From Sulfuritortus calidifontis (GTDB lineage Bacteria; Pseudomonadota; Gammaproteobacteria; Burkholderiales; Thiobacillaceae): a stretch of DNA of 64,000 nucleotides. This document shows, in pieces, positions 18,246 to 25,689 of the stretch. The notes beneath the pieces are model-generated. The model had not been told where the DNA came from, ran no database searches, and saw nothing but the letters and a program-made list of their open reading frames with translations. Where the stretch lies: NCBI RefSeq assembly GCF_003967275.1, contig NZ_AP018721.1, forward strand, positions 868,001-932,000, in the 5' to 3' direction. The first letter of the stretch is position 1. The number at the start of each line of letters is the position of its first letter. Both the position numbers and the translations under genes were made by a program.

Positions 18246-18683
18246 ATGCTGATTCGCGAAATTCTCGCTGTCAAAGGCAGCACCGAGATCTACAGCGCCA
18301 AGCCGGACGAGACGATCGCCGATGTGGTGAAACGCATGGTCCAGCACAACATCGGCTCGCTGGTGGTGCTGGATAAGGCAGTGATGATGGGCTACATCAC
18401 CGAGCGCGACGTCATGCGCGGCATGGCCGCCAAGGGCTGCTCCCTGGCCGAGATCAAGGTGAGCGAGATCATGGACAAGGAGCCCTTCGTCTGCGCCCCC
18501 GAAGACTCGGTCGACTACGCCCGCGACGTGATGACCAAGAATCGCATCAGTCACCTGGTGGTGATGGACGGCGAGAAACTGATCGGCGTCATCTCCCTGC
18601 ACGACATCGCCAAAGCCTCCCTCAAATACGCGCATTATGAGAATGAGTTGCTGAAACGCTATATCAAGCACTGGCCTGAGTGA
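18246..18683 (+). CDS. Stand-alone CBS domain pair protein
   Basis: A 145-residue protein made of two CBS motifs, roughly residues 10-65 (DETIADVVKRMVQHNIGSLVVLDKAVMMGYITERDV) and 75-135 (with AGDVMTKNRISHLVVMDG-like spacing, GVISLHDIAK). Such Bateman modules bind adenosine nucleotides or S-adenosylmethionine and act as energy sensors. A TAGGAGACAAAC ribosome site precedes the ATG. The last 14 codons, including the stop, are duplicated 143 bases downstream with only synonymous changes, so the locus has been rearranged at its 3' end. Confidence 0.87.
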   Translation: MLIREILAVKGSTEIYSAKPDETIADVVKRMVQHNIGSLVVLDKAVMMGYITERDVMRGMAAKGCSLAEIKVSEIMDKEPFVCAPEDSVDYARDVMTKNRISHLVVMDGEKLIGVISLHDIAKASLKYAHYENELLKRYIKHWPE

Positions 18684-18826
18684 TAGGCTTGGTAGCGCTT
18701 TCGAGCTTCTAAGGGCAACTCATTCCGGCATAGGCTAATGCCCGCGCAGCGGGCGTTAAGTCGCGTAGTGACGGCCGGAACCAAAACGAACTGCTGAAAC
18801 GCTATATCAAGCACTGGCCCGAGTAA
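18642..18826 (+). repeat. Duplicated 3' end of the CBS gene around a palindromic spacer
   Basis: The 42 bases 18642-18683, which encode NELLKRYIKHWPE plus stop, recur at 18785-18826 with 37 of 42 identities. All five differences are synonymous (for example TGA versus TAA, TTG versus CTG). The 101-base spacer holds a REP-like palindrome. The second copy has no start codon and is not itself a gene. Confidence 0.85.
18733..18760. repeat. REP-like hairpin, GGCTAA...GTTAAG family
   Basis: A palindrome with arms TAATGCCCGC (18736-18745) and GCGGGCGTTA (18749-18758) around a GCA loop, one G-T pair in ten. The flanks GGC and AG match two shorter hairpins near 46731 and 46796 when those are read on the minus strand. 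A second small stem (GTCGCG-TAG-TGAC) and GGCCGG follow it. Confidence 0.6.
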
Positions 18827-18843
18827 GTTACCGCTCGGCCGCC

Positions 18844-19341
18844 TTACCGTATCTCTTCCAGCGAAAATCGCTTCTCCAGCACCTGCGGCGTCAGCAGGGC
18901 GTAACCCTGGTTCTGCCAGTGGACCAGTTCCACCATCGCCGAAGGCACGACCTGGACGAAGTCCTGCATGTCGGCCGGCCGATAGCCGTAATCCTGCAGG
19001 GCGAGGGCACAGACCTTGAACTCGATGCCCAGTTCGGCGTAGTAGCGCATGCGCGCGACCTCTTCCTGGTACTTGGCCTCGTTCTTCTTCGCCACGGCGA
19101 CCAGCTCGGTGCCGTGCAGCACGACCTTGATCGTCTCCGGCTTGTATTCGTAAGGCGGGTCGGACAGCGGCAGGATCAGCGAGCGAATCCAGTAGAGCGC
19201 GGCGCCCAGCTTGGCCGGGTGGTCGAGGAAGATGTCGTAGACCACCTTCGGCGCGGTGTAAGGGGTGTTGACCACCGGCGCCTCGGCACGGACGGAAAGC
19301 GGCAGCAGGGTCAGCAACATCACGGCAAGCAGGGTTTTCAT
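18844..19341 (-). CDS. Exported DsrE-family protein
   Basis: A 165-residue protein with an N-terminal Sec signal (MKTLLAVMLLTLLPLSVRAEA) and a DsrE/DsrF-like fold. Fold hints are KVVLHGTELVAVAKKN for the second strand region and FKVCALALQDYGY with the conserved cysteine near residue 115. The start at 19341 has a perfect GAGGAGGT ribosome site; the open frame upstream to 19446 runs into rsgA and is rejected. Periplasmic DsrE-like proteins are often near sulfur-oxidation or redox genes. Here it is downstream of rsgA on the same strand, 28 bases away. Its exact role is unknown. Confidence 0.78.
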   Translation of the reverse strand: MKTLLAVMLLTLLPLSVRAEAPVVNTPYTAPKVVYDIFLDHPAKLGAALYWIRSLILPLSDPPYEYKPETIKVVLHGTELVAVAKKNEAKYQEEVARMRYYAELGIEFKVCALALQDYGYRPADMQDFVQVVPSAMVELVHWQNQGYALLTPQVLEKRFSLEEIR

Positions 19342-19369
19342 GGCGACCTCCTCGCCATGATCGGGATGC

Positions 19370-20248
19370 TTACTTTGTAGCAGGCCGTGCGGAAATTTCC
19401 TCGACCAGGATCTGGTAGGCCCGCAGCCGCTCGGCCAGGATGCCACCGCTCGCCGCGGCGGCGGCGATCGCGCAATCCGGTTCCTTCAGGTGGCGGCAGT
19501 TGTAGAAGCGGCAGTGGCCGATGAACGGCTTGAATTCGGGGAAGGCGGCCTGCAGATCGTCGAGGCCGAGGTGATGCAGGCCGAATTCCTGCATGCCGGG
19601 CGAATCGATCAGGGCGCCGCCGCCGGGCAGGGCATACAGGCGGGTGTGGGTGGTGGTGTGGCGGCCGGTGTTGAGCGCGCGCGAGATCTCGGCGGTGCGG
19701 ACATCGGCCTCGGGCACCAGGGCGTTGACCAGGGTGCTCTTGCCGACGCCGGAGGGGCCGATCAGCACCGAGGTCTTGCCGGCGAGCCGCGGTAGCAGGG
19801 GCGCGACGTCGGTCTTGGCCGAGACCAACAGCAGTGGGTAGCCGATGGCCTCATAGCTTTTCAGGTGATCGTGCAAGGCTGCGGTCTGGGCAAGGTCGGC
19901 CTTGTTCAGCACGATGGCGGCCGGGATGCCGGCGGCCTGGGCGGCGACCAGGCAGCGGTTGAGCAGATTCTCGTTCAGCCCCGGTTCGGCCGCGGTGACC
20001 ACCAGCACTTGGTCGAGGTTGGCGGCGAAGTATTTGGTCTTGAACGGGTCGGAACGGTAGAGCAGGTTGCGCCGCGGCGCGACGTGCTCGATCACGCCCT
20101 GGCCGGGGCCGGTGGGTTTGAATTCGACCGCGTCGCCGCAGGCGATGTCGGTCTTGCGGCCACGGCTGACACAATCGATCAGGCCGCTATCGGCCTGGAC
20201 CAGGCAATGCTTGCCGAAAGTGGCGACGACCCGGCCGCTATTCAGCAC
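19370..20248 (-). CDS. rsgA: Ribosome small subunit-dependent GTPase A
   Basis: A 292-residue circularly permuted GTPase that checks late maturation of the 30S subunit. The order is OB-fold first (MLNSGRVVATFGKHCLV...), then the G4 motif NKADL (about residue 120), then the P-loop GPSGVGKSTLVNAL (about 168), and last a zinc site with Cys-His-Cys in GHCRFYNCRHLKEPDC. This permuted order is diagnostic for RsgA/YjeQ. Length agrees with the family. It sits in a minus-strand run behind M48 protease, cytochrome c and pterin dehydratase genes, and orn lies divergently upstream of that run, a grouping common in Betaproteobacteria. Confidence 0.94.
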   Translation of the reverse strand: MLNSGRVVATFGKHCLVQADSGLIDCVSRGRKTDIACGDAVEFKPTGPGQGVIEHVAPRRNLLYRSDPFKTKYFAANLDQVLVVTAAEPGLNENLLNRCLVAAQAAGIPAAIVLNKADLAQTAALHDHLKSYEAIGYPLLLVSAKTDVAPLLPRLAGKTSVLIGPSGVGKSTLVNALVPEADVRTAEISRALNTGRHTTTHTRLYALPGGGALIDSPGMQEFGLHHLGLDDLQAAFPEFKPFIGHCRFYNCRHLKEPDCAIAAAAASGGILAERLRAYQILVEEISARPATK

Positions 20249-20330
20249 AGAGAAACGAGCAAAGGCATCTGACTTGCGCAGATGGAACGAGCGGGCTGGG
20301 TCCGTTCGCCTTCACCCGCCGCTTCGCGTC

Positions 20331-20383
20331 GCCCTCTCCCAGAGGGAGAGGGGAGAATACCCCCTCTCCCTCTGGGAGAGGGC
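20331..20383. repeat. Perfect 23-bp inverted repeat (GCCCTCTCCC type)
   Basis: Arms 20331-20353 and 20361-20383 are exact reverse complements around a 7-base spacer (AGAATAC). The C/T-rich sequence is of the widely dispersed GCCCTCTCCC...GGGAGAGGGC kind seen between genes in many proteobacteria. It lies between rsgA and the pterin dehydratase gene and may act as a transcript-end or mRNA-stability element. Confidence 0.85.
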
Positions 20384-20414
20384 AGGGGTGAGGGGAGGGC
20401 GTTTCGGTCTTTAG

Positions 20415-20756
20415 TCACAACTCGAACAAGGCATCGATCTTGGCAGCACAGATGAAATCCGACTCCGACAAGCCCTTGATCGCATGGGTGAGGTATTCCA
20501 CCCGGCAGGTGTTGTAGCCGACCGCAAGGTCCGGGTGGTGCCCCTGCTGGTGCGAGACCCAGGCGATGGCGTTGACGAAGGTCATGGTGACGTAGTGGTC
20601 GGCGAACTTGAAGTCGCGCCGCAGCTTGCCGTCGGCCACCTGCCAGTCCTTCAGTTTCGGCAGCAGGCGGTCGATCTCGGCCTGGCTCAAGGGTGGCACG
20701 CCGCCTTCGCAGGGCTTGCACTTGCCTTTGGCCAGGTCGCAAAAAACTTCGCTCAT
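20415..20756 (-). CDS. phhB: Pterin-4a-carbinolamine dehydratase
   Basis: A 113-residue protein of the PCD/DCoH family, which dehydrates 4a-hydroxytetrahydropterin during aromatic amino acid hydroxylation. The family motif with three His residues is visible as HQQGHHPD (about residues 69-76), together with FKFADHYVTMTFVNAIAWV and the later THAIKGLSESDF. The short Cys-containing N-terminus (CDLAKGKCKPCEGG) is common in proteobacterial members. No phenylalanine hydroxylase is nearby, so the protein may serve another pterin pathway such as the molybdopterin cofactor. Confidence 0.92.
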   Translation of the reverse strand: MSEVFCDLAKGKCKPCEGGVPPLSQAEIDRLLPKLKDWQVADGKLRRDFKFADHYVTMTFVNAIAWVSHQQGHHPDLAVGYNTCRVEYLTHAIKGLSESDFICAAKIDALFEL

Positions 20757-20779
20757 GATGCTCTCCCGTCGAGGTCGGC

Positions 20780-21094
20780 TTACTTGAACTTGTAGAACTG
20801 CCGGTTGAGATGGCCGCCGATGTTGTTTTCATCCTCGGGGAACAGCTTGTTGCCGAGGTTGGCGTTGCAGGTGGTGATCTGCTGGGCCAGTTGCTGGGCG
20901 CTCTTCATTCGTCGGTCGGCACGGGTGTAGATCTTGCTGCCGTCGCCGCCGAATTTGGCGCTGTGGCAGCTCGTGCATTGCTTGTCGTGCAGGGCCTTGC
21001 CGGCCTTGAGGTCGGCGCCGGCAAAGGGGTCGGCCAGGGCCGGCAGGGCCAGGCCGGCGATCAGCGTCGCGAACAGAAACCTTTTCGTATTCAT
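20780..21094 (-). CDS. Small periplasmic cytochrome c
   Basis: A 104-residue protein with a Sec signal (MNTKRFLFATLIAGLALPALA) and one heme c site CTSCH near residue 40. The distal methionine is probably in RRMKSAQQ. The CXXCH position and NANLGNKLFPED tail fit a class I monoheme cytochrome. The start at 21094 is preceded by GGAGGCAATCACC; the longer open frame to 21148 overlaps the M48 gene and is rejected. It would be an electron carrier in the periplasm, partner unknown. Confidence 0.83.
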   Translation of the reverse strand: MNTKRFLFATLIAGLALPALADPFAGADLKAGKALHDKQCTSCHSAKFGGDGSKIYTRADRRMKSAQQLAQQITTCNANLGNKLFPEDENNIGGHLNRQFYKFK

Positions 21095-21116
21095 GGTGAT
21101 TGCCTCCTCCGGGGTT

Positions 21117-22376
21117 TCAGGCTTGCGCCGGAATCTCATTATTAGCATGCAGTCGGCCGATGCGCTCCGTCGCCTTGGGGTGGCTGTCGTAGAACAGCGA
21201 GTAGATCGGGTCGGGTGTCAGCGTGGTGGCGTTGTCGCGATAGAGCTTGACCAGGGCCGCGACCAACTGGCGGGCGTCGGCCTGGCGGGCGGCGTAGGCG
21301 TCGGCCTCGAACTCATGCTTGCGCGAATACAGGCTCATCACGGGCGTGAGCGGGAACAGGAACACCGGCGAGACCAGCAGGAACAGGGCCAGGGCGGCGG
21401 CATCGCTTTGCACCGCCATGCCCAGGTCCTGGTAGAACCAGGGCGCGGCCTTGAGCTGGGCCAGCACGAAGAGCAGGCCGAGGCTGAAGGCCGCAAGCAG
21501 GGCGATGCGCTTGGCCACATGCTTGAGTCGGTAGTGGCCGAGCTCGTGGGCGAGCACGGCCTCGATCTCGTCCGGCGCCAGTTGTTTGAGCAGGGTGTCG
21601 AAGAAGACGATGCGCCTGGCGGCGCCCAGCCCCGTGAAATAGGCGTTGCCGTGGCTGCTGCGGCGCGAGCCGTCCATGACGAAGACGCCCTGGGCGGCGA
21701 AACCGCAGCGCTTGAGCAGGCCTTCGATCCGGCTACGCAGGCTGGCGTCGTCGAGCGGGGTGAACTTGTTGAACAGCGGGGCGATGACCGTGGGGTAGAT
21801 CGCCAGCATCAGGAGATTGAAACCCATCCAGGTCAGCCAGACATAGAGCCACCACAGCTCGCCCATGGCGGCCATCAGCCAGAGCACGGCCAGGATCAGC
21901 GGCCCGCCCAGCATGAGGCCGAGCAGGCTTTGCTTGATCAGGTCGCCGAAAAAGCCGGCCAGGGTCTGGCGGTTGAAGCCGAAGCGGGCCTCGACGCGGA
22001 ATTGGCGATAGAGCGCGACCGGCAGCTCGCTGGCCGAGAGCAGGGCCATGAGCGCGAGCAGGAAGCCGGTGCCCAGCAGCAGGGGGCCGTCGAGCCGGCC
22101 GGCCAGCGCATCGTGCAGCCGCTGCAGGCCGCCGCCCAGGGTGAGCGCGAGCAGCACGCCCATTTCGATGGCAAGCTGCACCAGCGCGGTGCGCATCTTG
22201 GCCAGAGTGTAATCGGCGGCCTTCCGGTGTTCGGTCAGGGTGATCTCGGCGGCGAAGGCCTCGGGCGGCTGATCCCGGTGCTGCCAGACATGGCGCATCT
22301 GGCGCAGGGCGAGCCAGATGCGTAGACCGAAAGTGACGATGACGGCGGCAAGGAACAGCTTGCTGAAAAAGGGCAT
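21117..22376 (-). CDS. M48 family metallopeptidase (Ste24/CAAX-protease-like)
   Basis: A 419-residue membrane protease. It has several N-terminal and central hydrophobic helices, the zinc motif HELGH (in EAVLAHELGHYRLKH, about residue 277) and the third ligand in HEFEADAYAARQA (about 355). This layout and length match the Ste24-type M48 peptidases, which cut membrane or misfolded proteins at the cytoplasmic face. It is transcribed divergently from orn across a 71-base gap that must hold both promoters, and it heads the run down to rsgA. Confidence 0.9.
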   Translation of the reverse strand: MPFFSKLFLAAVIVTFGLRIWLALRQMRHVWQHRDQPPEAFAAEITLTEHRKAADYTLAKMRTALVQLAIEMGVLLALTLGGGLQRLHDALAGRLDGPLLLGTGFLLALMALLSASELPVALYRQFRVEARFGFNRQTLAGFFGDLIKQSLLGLMLGGPLILAVLWLMAAMGELWWLYVWLTWMGFNLLMLAIYPTVIAPLFNKFTPLDDASLRSRIEGLLKRCGFAAQGVFVMDGSRRSSHGNAYFTGLGAARRIVFFDTLLKQLAPDEIEAVLAHELGHYRLKHVAKRIALLAAFSLGLLFVLAQLKAAPWFYQDLGMAVQSDAAALALFLLVSPVFLFPLTPVMSLYSRKHEFEADAYAARQADARQLVAALVKLYRDNATTLTPDPIYSLFYDSHPKATERIGRLHANNEIPAQA

Positions 22377-22447
22377 GGAATCGGGCCGGGATGACGTAGT
22401 GGCGCCGATTATGCCACAATGATTTTTCCCGATTTTTAGGTGGTTTT

Positions 22448-22996
22448 ATGGCACAAAACGCAACGCATCTGGTCTGGGTCGACATGGAAATGAGCGGCCT
22501 GGACCCGGACAAGGAACGCATCCTGGAGATCGCCCTGATTGTCACCGATGCCCAGCTCGAGGTGGTGGAAGAGGCGCCGGTCCTGGTGGTGCACCAGCCC
22601 GATGCGGTGCTCGACGCGATGGACGCCTGGAACAAGGGCACCCACGGCAAGTCCGGCCTGATCGACAAGGTCAAGGCCTCCACCCTCACCGAGGCCGAGG
22701 CCGAGGCCCGGATGCTGGCCTTCATGCAAAAACACGTGCCGAACCGAACCAGCCCCATGTGCGGCAACTCGATCTGCCAGGACCGCCGCTTTCTGGCGCG
22801 TTACATGCCCCAGTTGGAGGCCTATTTCCACTATCGCAACCTGGATGTCTCGACCCTGAAGGAGCTGGCCCGGCGCTGGCGGCCCGGCCTGATGGAAGGC
22901 TTCACCAAGGCGAACAATCACACCGCCCTGGCCGACATCCGGGAGTCGATCGCGGAGCTGCGCTATTACCGGGAGCATTTCATCCGCGAGTCATAA
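22448..22996 (+). CDS. orn: Oligoribonuclease
   Basis: A 182-residue DEDDh 3'-5' exonuclease that removes the last di- to pentanucleotides of RNA and degrades pGpG from c-di-GMP turnover. The catalytic DxE is in [12 protein letters not shown], and the later Asp and His are in [13 protein letters not shown] and [17 protein letters not shown]. Length equals E. coli Orn (181). A c-di-GMP phosphodiesterase (EAL) gene lies 8 kb downstream; its linear product pGpG would be an Orn substrate. Confidence 0.95.
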   Translation: MAQNATHLVWVDMEMSGLDPDKERILEIALIVTDAQLEVVEEAPVLVVHQPDAVLDAMDAWNKGTHGKSGLIDKVKASTLTEAEAEARMLAFMQKHVPNRTSPMCGNSICQDRRFLARYMPQLEAYFHYRNLDVSTLKELARRWRPGLMEGFTKANNHTALADIRESIAELRYYREHFIRES

Positions 22997-23034
22997 GCGT
23001 CGCGGATGATGTGCCCGCCGCCCAGGGTCGGGAC

Positions 23035-23050
23035 TGGCTTGAATCTTGCT
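23035..23050 (+). promoter_or_regulatory. Possible sigma-54 (-24/-12) promoter for glgP
   Basis: The stretch TGGCTTGAATCTTGCT has the invariant GG and GC exactly ten bases apart and matches TGGCACG-N4-TTGC at all but two defined positions. It ends 39 bases before the glgP ATG, a fitting distance. No activator site was identified, and such matches arise by chance in GC-rich DNA. Confidence 0.4.
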
Positions 23051-23089
23051 GCATGATCCGGATGGGGATCATCGAGAAAGGATGCCGAG

Positions 23090-25645
23090 ATGTTGAAACC
23101 GGGCACTGACTACACCGTCGAGGTCAATCCGCGGATTCCGGAGCGCTTGGCCCGTCTGCGCGAACTGGCCGACAATCTTTGGTACAGCTGGGACCGGCCG
23201 AGCCGCACCCTGTTCGCCCGCCTGCACCCCGGCCTTTGGGATGCGGTCGGCCACAACCCCAAGGCCTTCCTCAAGCGGGTGGACGAGGACCGACTGAACG
23301 AGGCGGCCGAGGACCACATCTTCCTCGGCAGCTACAAGCGGGTGCTCTCGGCCTACGACACCTATCATGGCGAGCCGTTGCGGCTGCAGATGCCGATCGG
23401 GCTCAAGCCGGGCGACCTGGTCGCCTACTTCTGCGCCGAATTCGGCTTCCACGAGAGCTTTCCCATCTATTCCGGCGGCCTCGGCATCCTGGCCGGCGAC
23501 CACTGCAAGGCGGCGGCCGACATGCGGTTGCCCTTCGTCGCGGTCGGCTTGCTCTACCGCCAGGGCTATTTCTCCCAGCGCATCGACAACGACGGCAACC
23601 AGGTCGCCACCTATACCGATTCCGATTTCGAGGATCTGCCGATCGATCCGGCGCAGCGCGCCGACGGCAGCGAGATCCATGTCCACGTCGAGATGCCGGG
23701 GCGTCTGGTGGCGGTCAAGGTCTGGCAGGCCAAGGTCGGCCTGAACAAGCTGTATCTGCTCGACACCGATCTGCCGGAGAACAGTCCGGAAGACCGCTAC
23801 ATCACCCATCAGCTCTACGGCGGCGACAAGCAGACCCGGATCCAGCAGGAGATCGTGCTCGGCGTCGGCGGCATCCGCGCCCTGGAGGCGCTCGGCATCA
23901 AGCCCACCACCTATCACATCAACGAAGGCCACGCCGCCTTCCTGGTGCTGGAGCGCACGCGCGCCCTGGTGAGCGACGGCCTGCCGTTCCGCGCCGCCCT
24001 CGAGGCGGTGGCGGCGAGCACCGTGTTCACCACCCACACCCCGGTGCCGGCGGGACACGACCATTTCGCCGAGGACATGATCTGGAGCTACTTCGCCGCC
24101 TGCTGCAACGAACTGAACATCAGCCGCGAGGAGTTCCTGGGCCTGGGTGGCGCCGGCCACGGCAACGACTTCAACATGACCAAGCTGGCCCTGCATGGCT
24201 CGCGCCACCACAACGGCGTGTCGCGCATCCACGGCGACGTCTCCTCGCGCATCTGCGGCGACATCTGGCCCCAGGTGACACCGGACGAGTCGCCCATGGA
24301 CTACATCACCAACGGTGTCCACGTCGCCAGCTTTCTGGCCCAGGAGTGGCAGGACCTGTTCGACACCAAGCTGGGCTACGAATGGCGTCGGCGTTACTGC
24401 GACCCCGAATTCTTCGTCAAGGTCGAGACCATTCCCGACCATGAATTCTGGGCGGTACACCAGGGCCTCAAGGCGCAGATGCTGCATGCCCTGCGCTCCA
24501 GAGTCACCCAGCAGCACCTGCGCAACCACGGTTCCATGGCCCACCTGGACCGCATGCTCAAGCATGCCAACCCGCTCGACCCCAATGTCCTGGTCATCGG
24601 CTTCGCGCGCCGCTTCGCCACCTACAAACGGGCCACTTTGCTGTTCGAGAACATGGACTGGCTGCGTGCTATTACCGGCGATGCCAACCGTCCCGTCCTC
24701 TTCGTCTTCGCCGGCAAGGCCCACCCGGCCGACCGGCCCGGCCAGGAACTGATCCGGCGCATCCATGAGATCTCGCGCCTGCCCGAGTTCGAGGGCAAGC
24801 TGCTGATGGTGGAAGGCTACGACCTCGGCTTCTCCCGCCGCCTGGTGGCCGGCGTCGACGTTTGGCTGAACAACCCGATTTATCCGCTGGAGGCCTCGGG
24901 CACCTCGGGCATGAAGGCGGGCATGAACGGCGTGCTCAACCTCTCGGTCACCGACGGCTGGTGGGACGAGGGCTACGACGGCAGCAACGGCTGGGCGATC
25001 AAGCCGGCACCCGAGTACTACGACGATGTCCGGCGCAACAAGGAAGACAGCCGCGACCTGTATGAACTGCTTCAGGATCAGGTGATCCCCATGTATTACC
25101 GGCGCAACGAGCTGGGTTTCTCGCCCGAGTGGGTGCGCATGGCCAAGCGCTCGATCGCCACCCTGTTGCCGCAGTTCAACTCCACCCGCATGGTCATGGA
25201 GTACGTGAACAAGTTCTACATCCCGGCCAGCCGCCAGGCGCGCCGTTTCGCCGAGAACGACTATGCCGCCGCCCGCATCCTGGCGGACTGGAAGGCGCGG
25301 GTGCGCCAGGCCTGGGGCGGGGTCGGCATCCGCCGCATCGATGCGCCGGTCAAGCGCATCCCCTTCGGCGAGGCCATGCATATCCAGGTGGCGATGAACC
25401 TGAACGGCCTCAAGCCGGAGGACGTGCGGGTGGAACTGCTGGTCGGTCGCGCCTCGCGCAATGGCAAGGAGAACGATCGTAAGGTGTTCCAGCTGCGGGC
25501 CACCGAGTGTCATGGCCACGAGTGTCAGTTCGGTCTGGATTTGACGCCGGAGCTGTGCGGCAAACTGGTCTATCGCATCCGCGCCTATCCCTACCACGAG
25601 TTGCTGACCCATCCGTTCGAGACGGGCTTGATGGTCTGGGTGTGA
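23090..25645 (+). CDS. glgP: Alpha-glucan phosphorylase
   Basis: An 851-residue glucan phosphorylase of the family that differs from the classical E. coli GlgP but keeps its chemistry: phosphorolysis of glycogen or maltodextrin to glucose 1-phosphate. It has an N-terminal extension starting WYSWDRPSRTLFARLHP, the substrate region with INEGHAAFLVLERTR, THTPVPAGHDHF, and the pyridoxal-phosphate lysine in EASGTSGMKAGMNG (about residue 607). The C-terminus adds a small beta domain (MNLNGLKPEDVRVELL). It converges with glgA, so synthesis and breakdown of glycogen lie back to back. Confidence 0.93.
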   Translation: MLKPGTDYTVEVNPRIPERLARLRELADNLWYSWDRPSRTLFARLHPGLWDAVGHNPKAFLKRVDEDRLNEAAEDHIFLGSYKRVLSAYDTYHGEPLRLQMPIGLKPGDLVAYFCAEFGFHESFPIYSGGLGILAGDHCKAAADMRLPFVAVGLLYRQGYFSQRIDNDGNQVATYTDSDFEDLPIDPAQRADGSEIHVHVEMPGRLVAVKVWQAKVGLNKLYLLDTDLPENSPEDRYITHQLYGGDKQTRIQQEIVLGVGGIRALEALGIKPTTYHINEGHAAFLVLERTRALVSDGLPFRAALEAVAASTVFTTHTPVPAGHDHFAEDMIWSYFAACCNELNISREEFLGLGGAGHGNDFNMTKLALHGSRHHNGVSRIHGDVSSRICGDIWPQVTPDESPMDYITNGVHVASFLAQEWQDLFDTKLGYEWRRRYCDPEFFVKVETIPDHEFWAVHQGLKAQMLHALRSRVTQQHLRNHGSMAHLDRMLKHANPLDPNVLVIGFARRFATYKRATLLFENMDWLRAITGDANRPVLFVFAGKAHPADRPGQELIRRIHEISRLPEFEGKLLMVEGYDLGFSRRLVAGVDVWLNNPIYPLEASGTSGMKAGMNGVLNLSVTDGWWDEGYDGSNGWAIKPAPEYYDDVRRNKEDSRDLYELLQDQVIPMYYRRNELGFSPEWVRMAKRSIATLLPQFNSTRMVMEYVNKFYIPASRQARRFAENDYAAARILADWKARVRQAWGGVGIRRIDAPVKRIPFGEAMHIQVAMNLNGLKPEDVRVELLVGRASRNGKENDRKVFQLRATECHGHECQFGLDLTPELCGKLVYRIRAYPYHELLTHPFETGLMVWV

Positions 25646-25648
25646 TTC

Positions 25649-25689
25649 CGGACTGAGGGCTGAGCCCTTAGCCCTCAGCACTCAGTCCT
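25649..25689. terminator. Shared hairpin between convergent glgP and glgA
   Basis: The 36 bases between the two stop codons and a little beyond can fold with TGAGGGCT paired to AGCCCTCA, and with GGACTGAG able to pair with CTCAGTCC further out. A CTTTCCC run follows on the plus side. It could stop transcription from both sides, although the U-tracts are short. Confidence 0.45.

Noticed and set aside
23069..25681. 870-codon minus-strand frame opposite glgP
   Set aside because: Shadow of glgP with biased composition and no family features.
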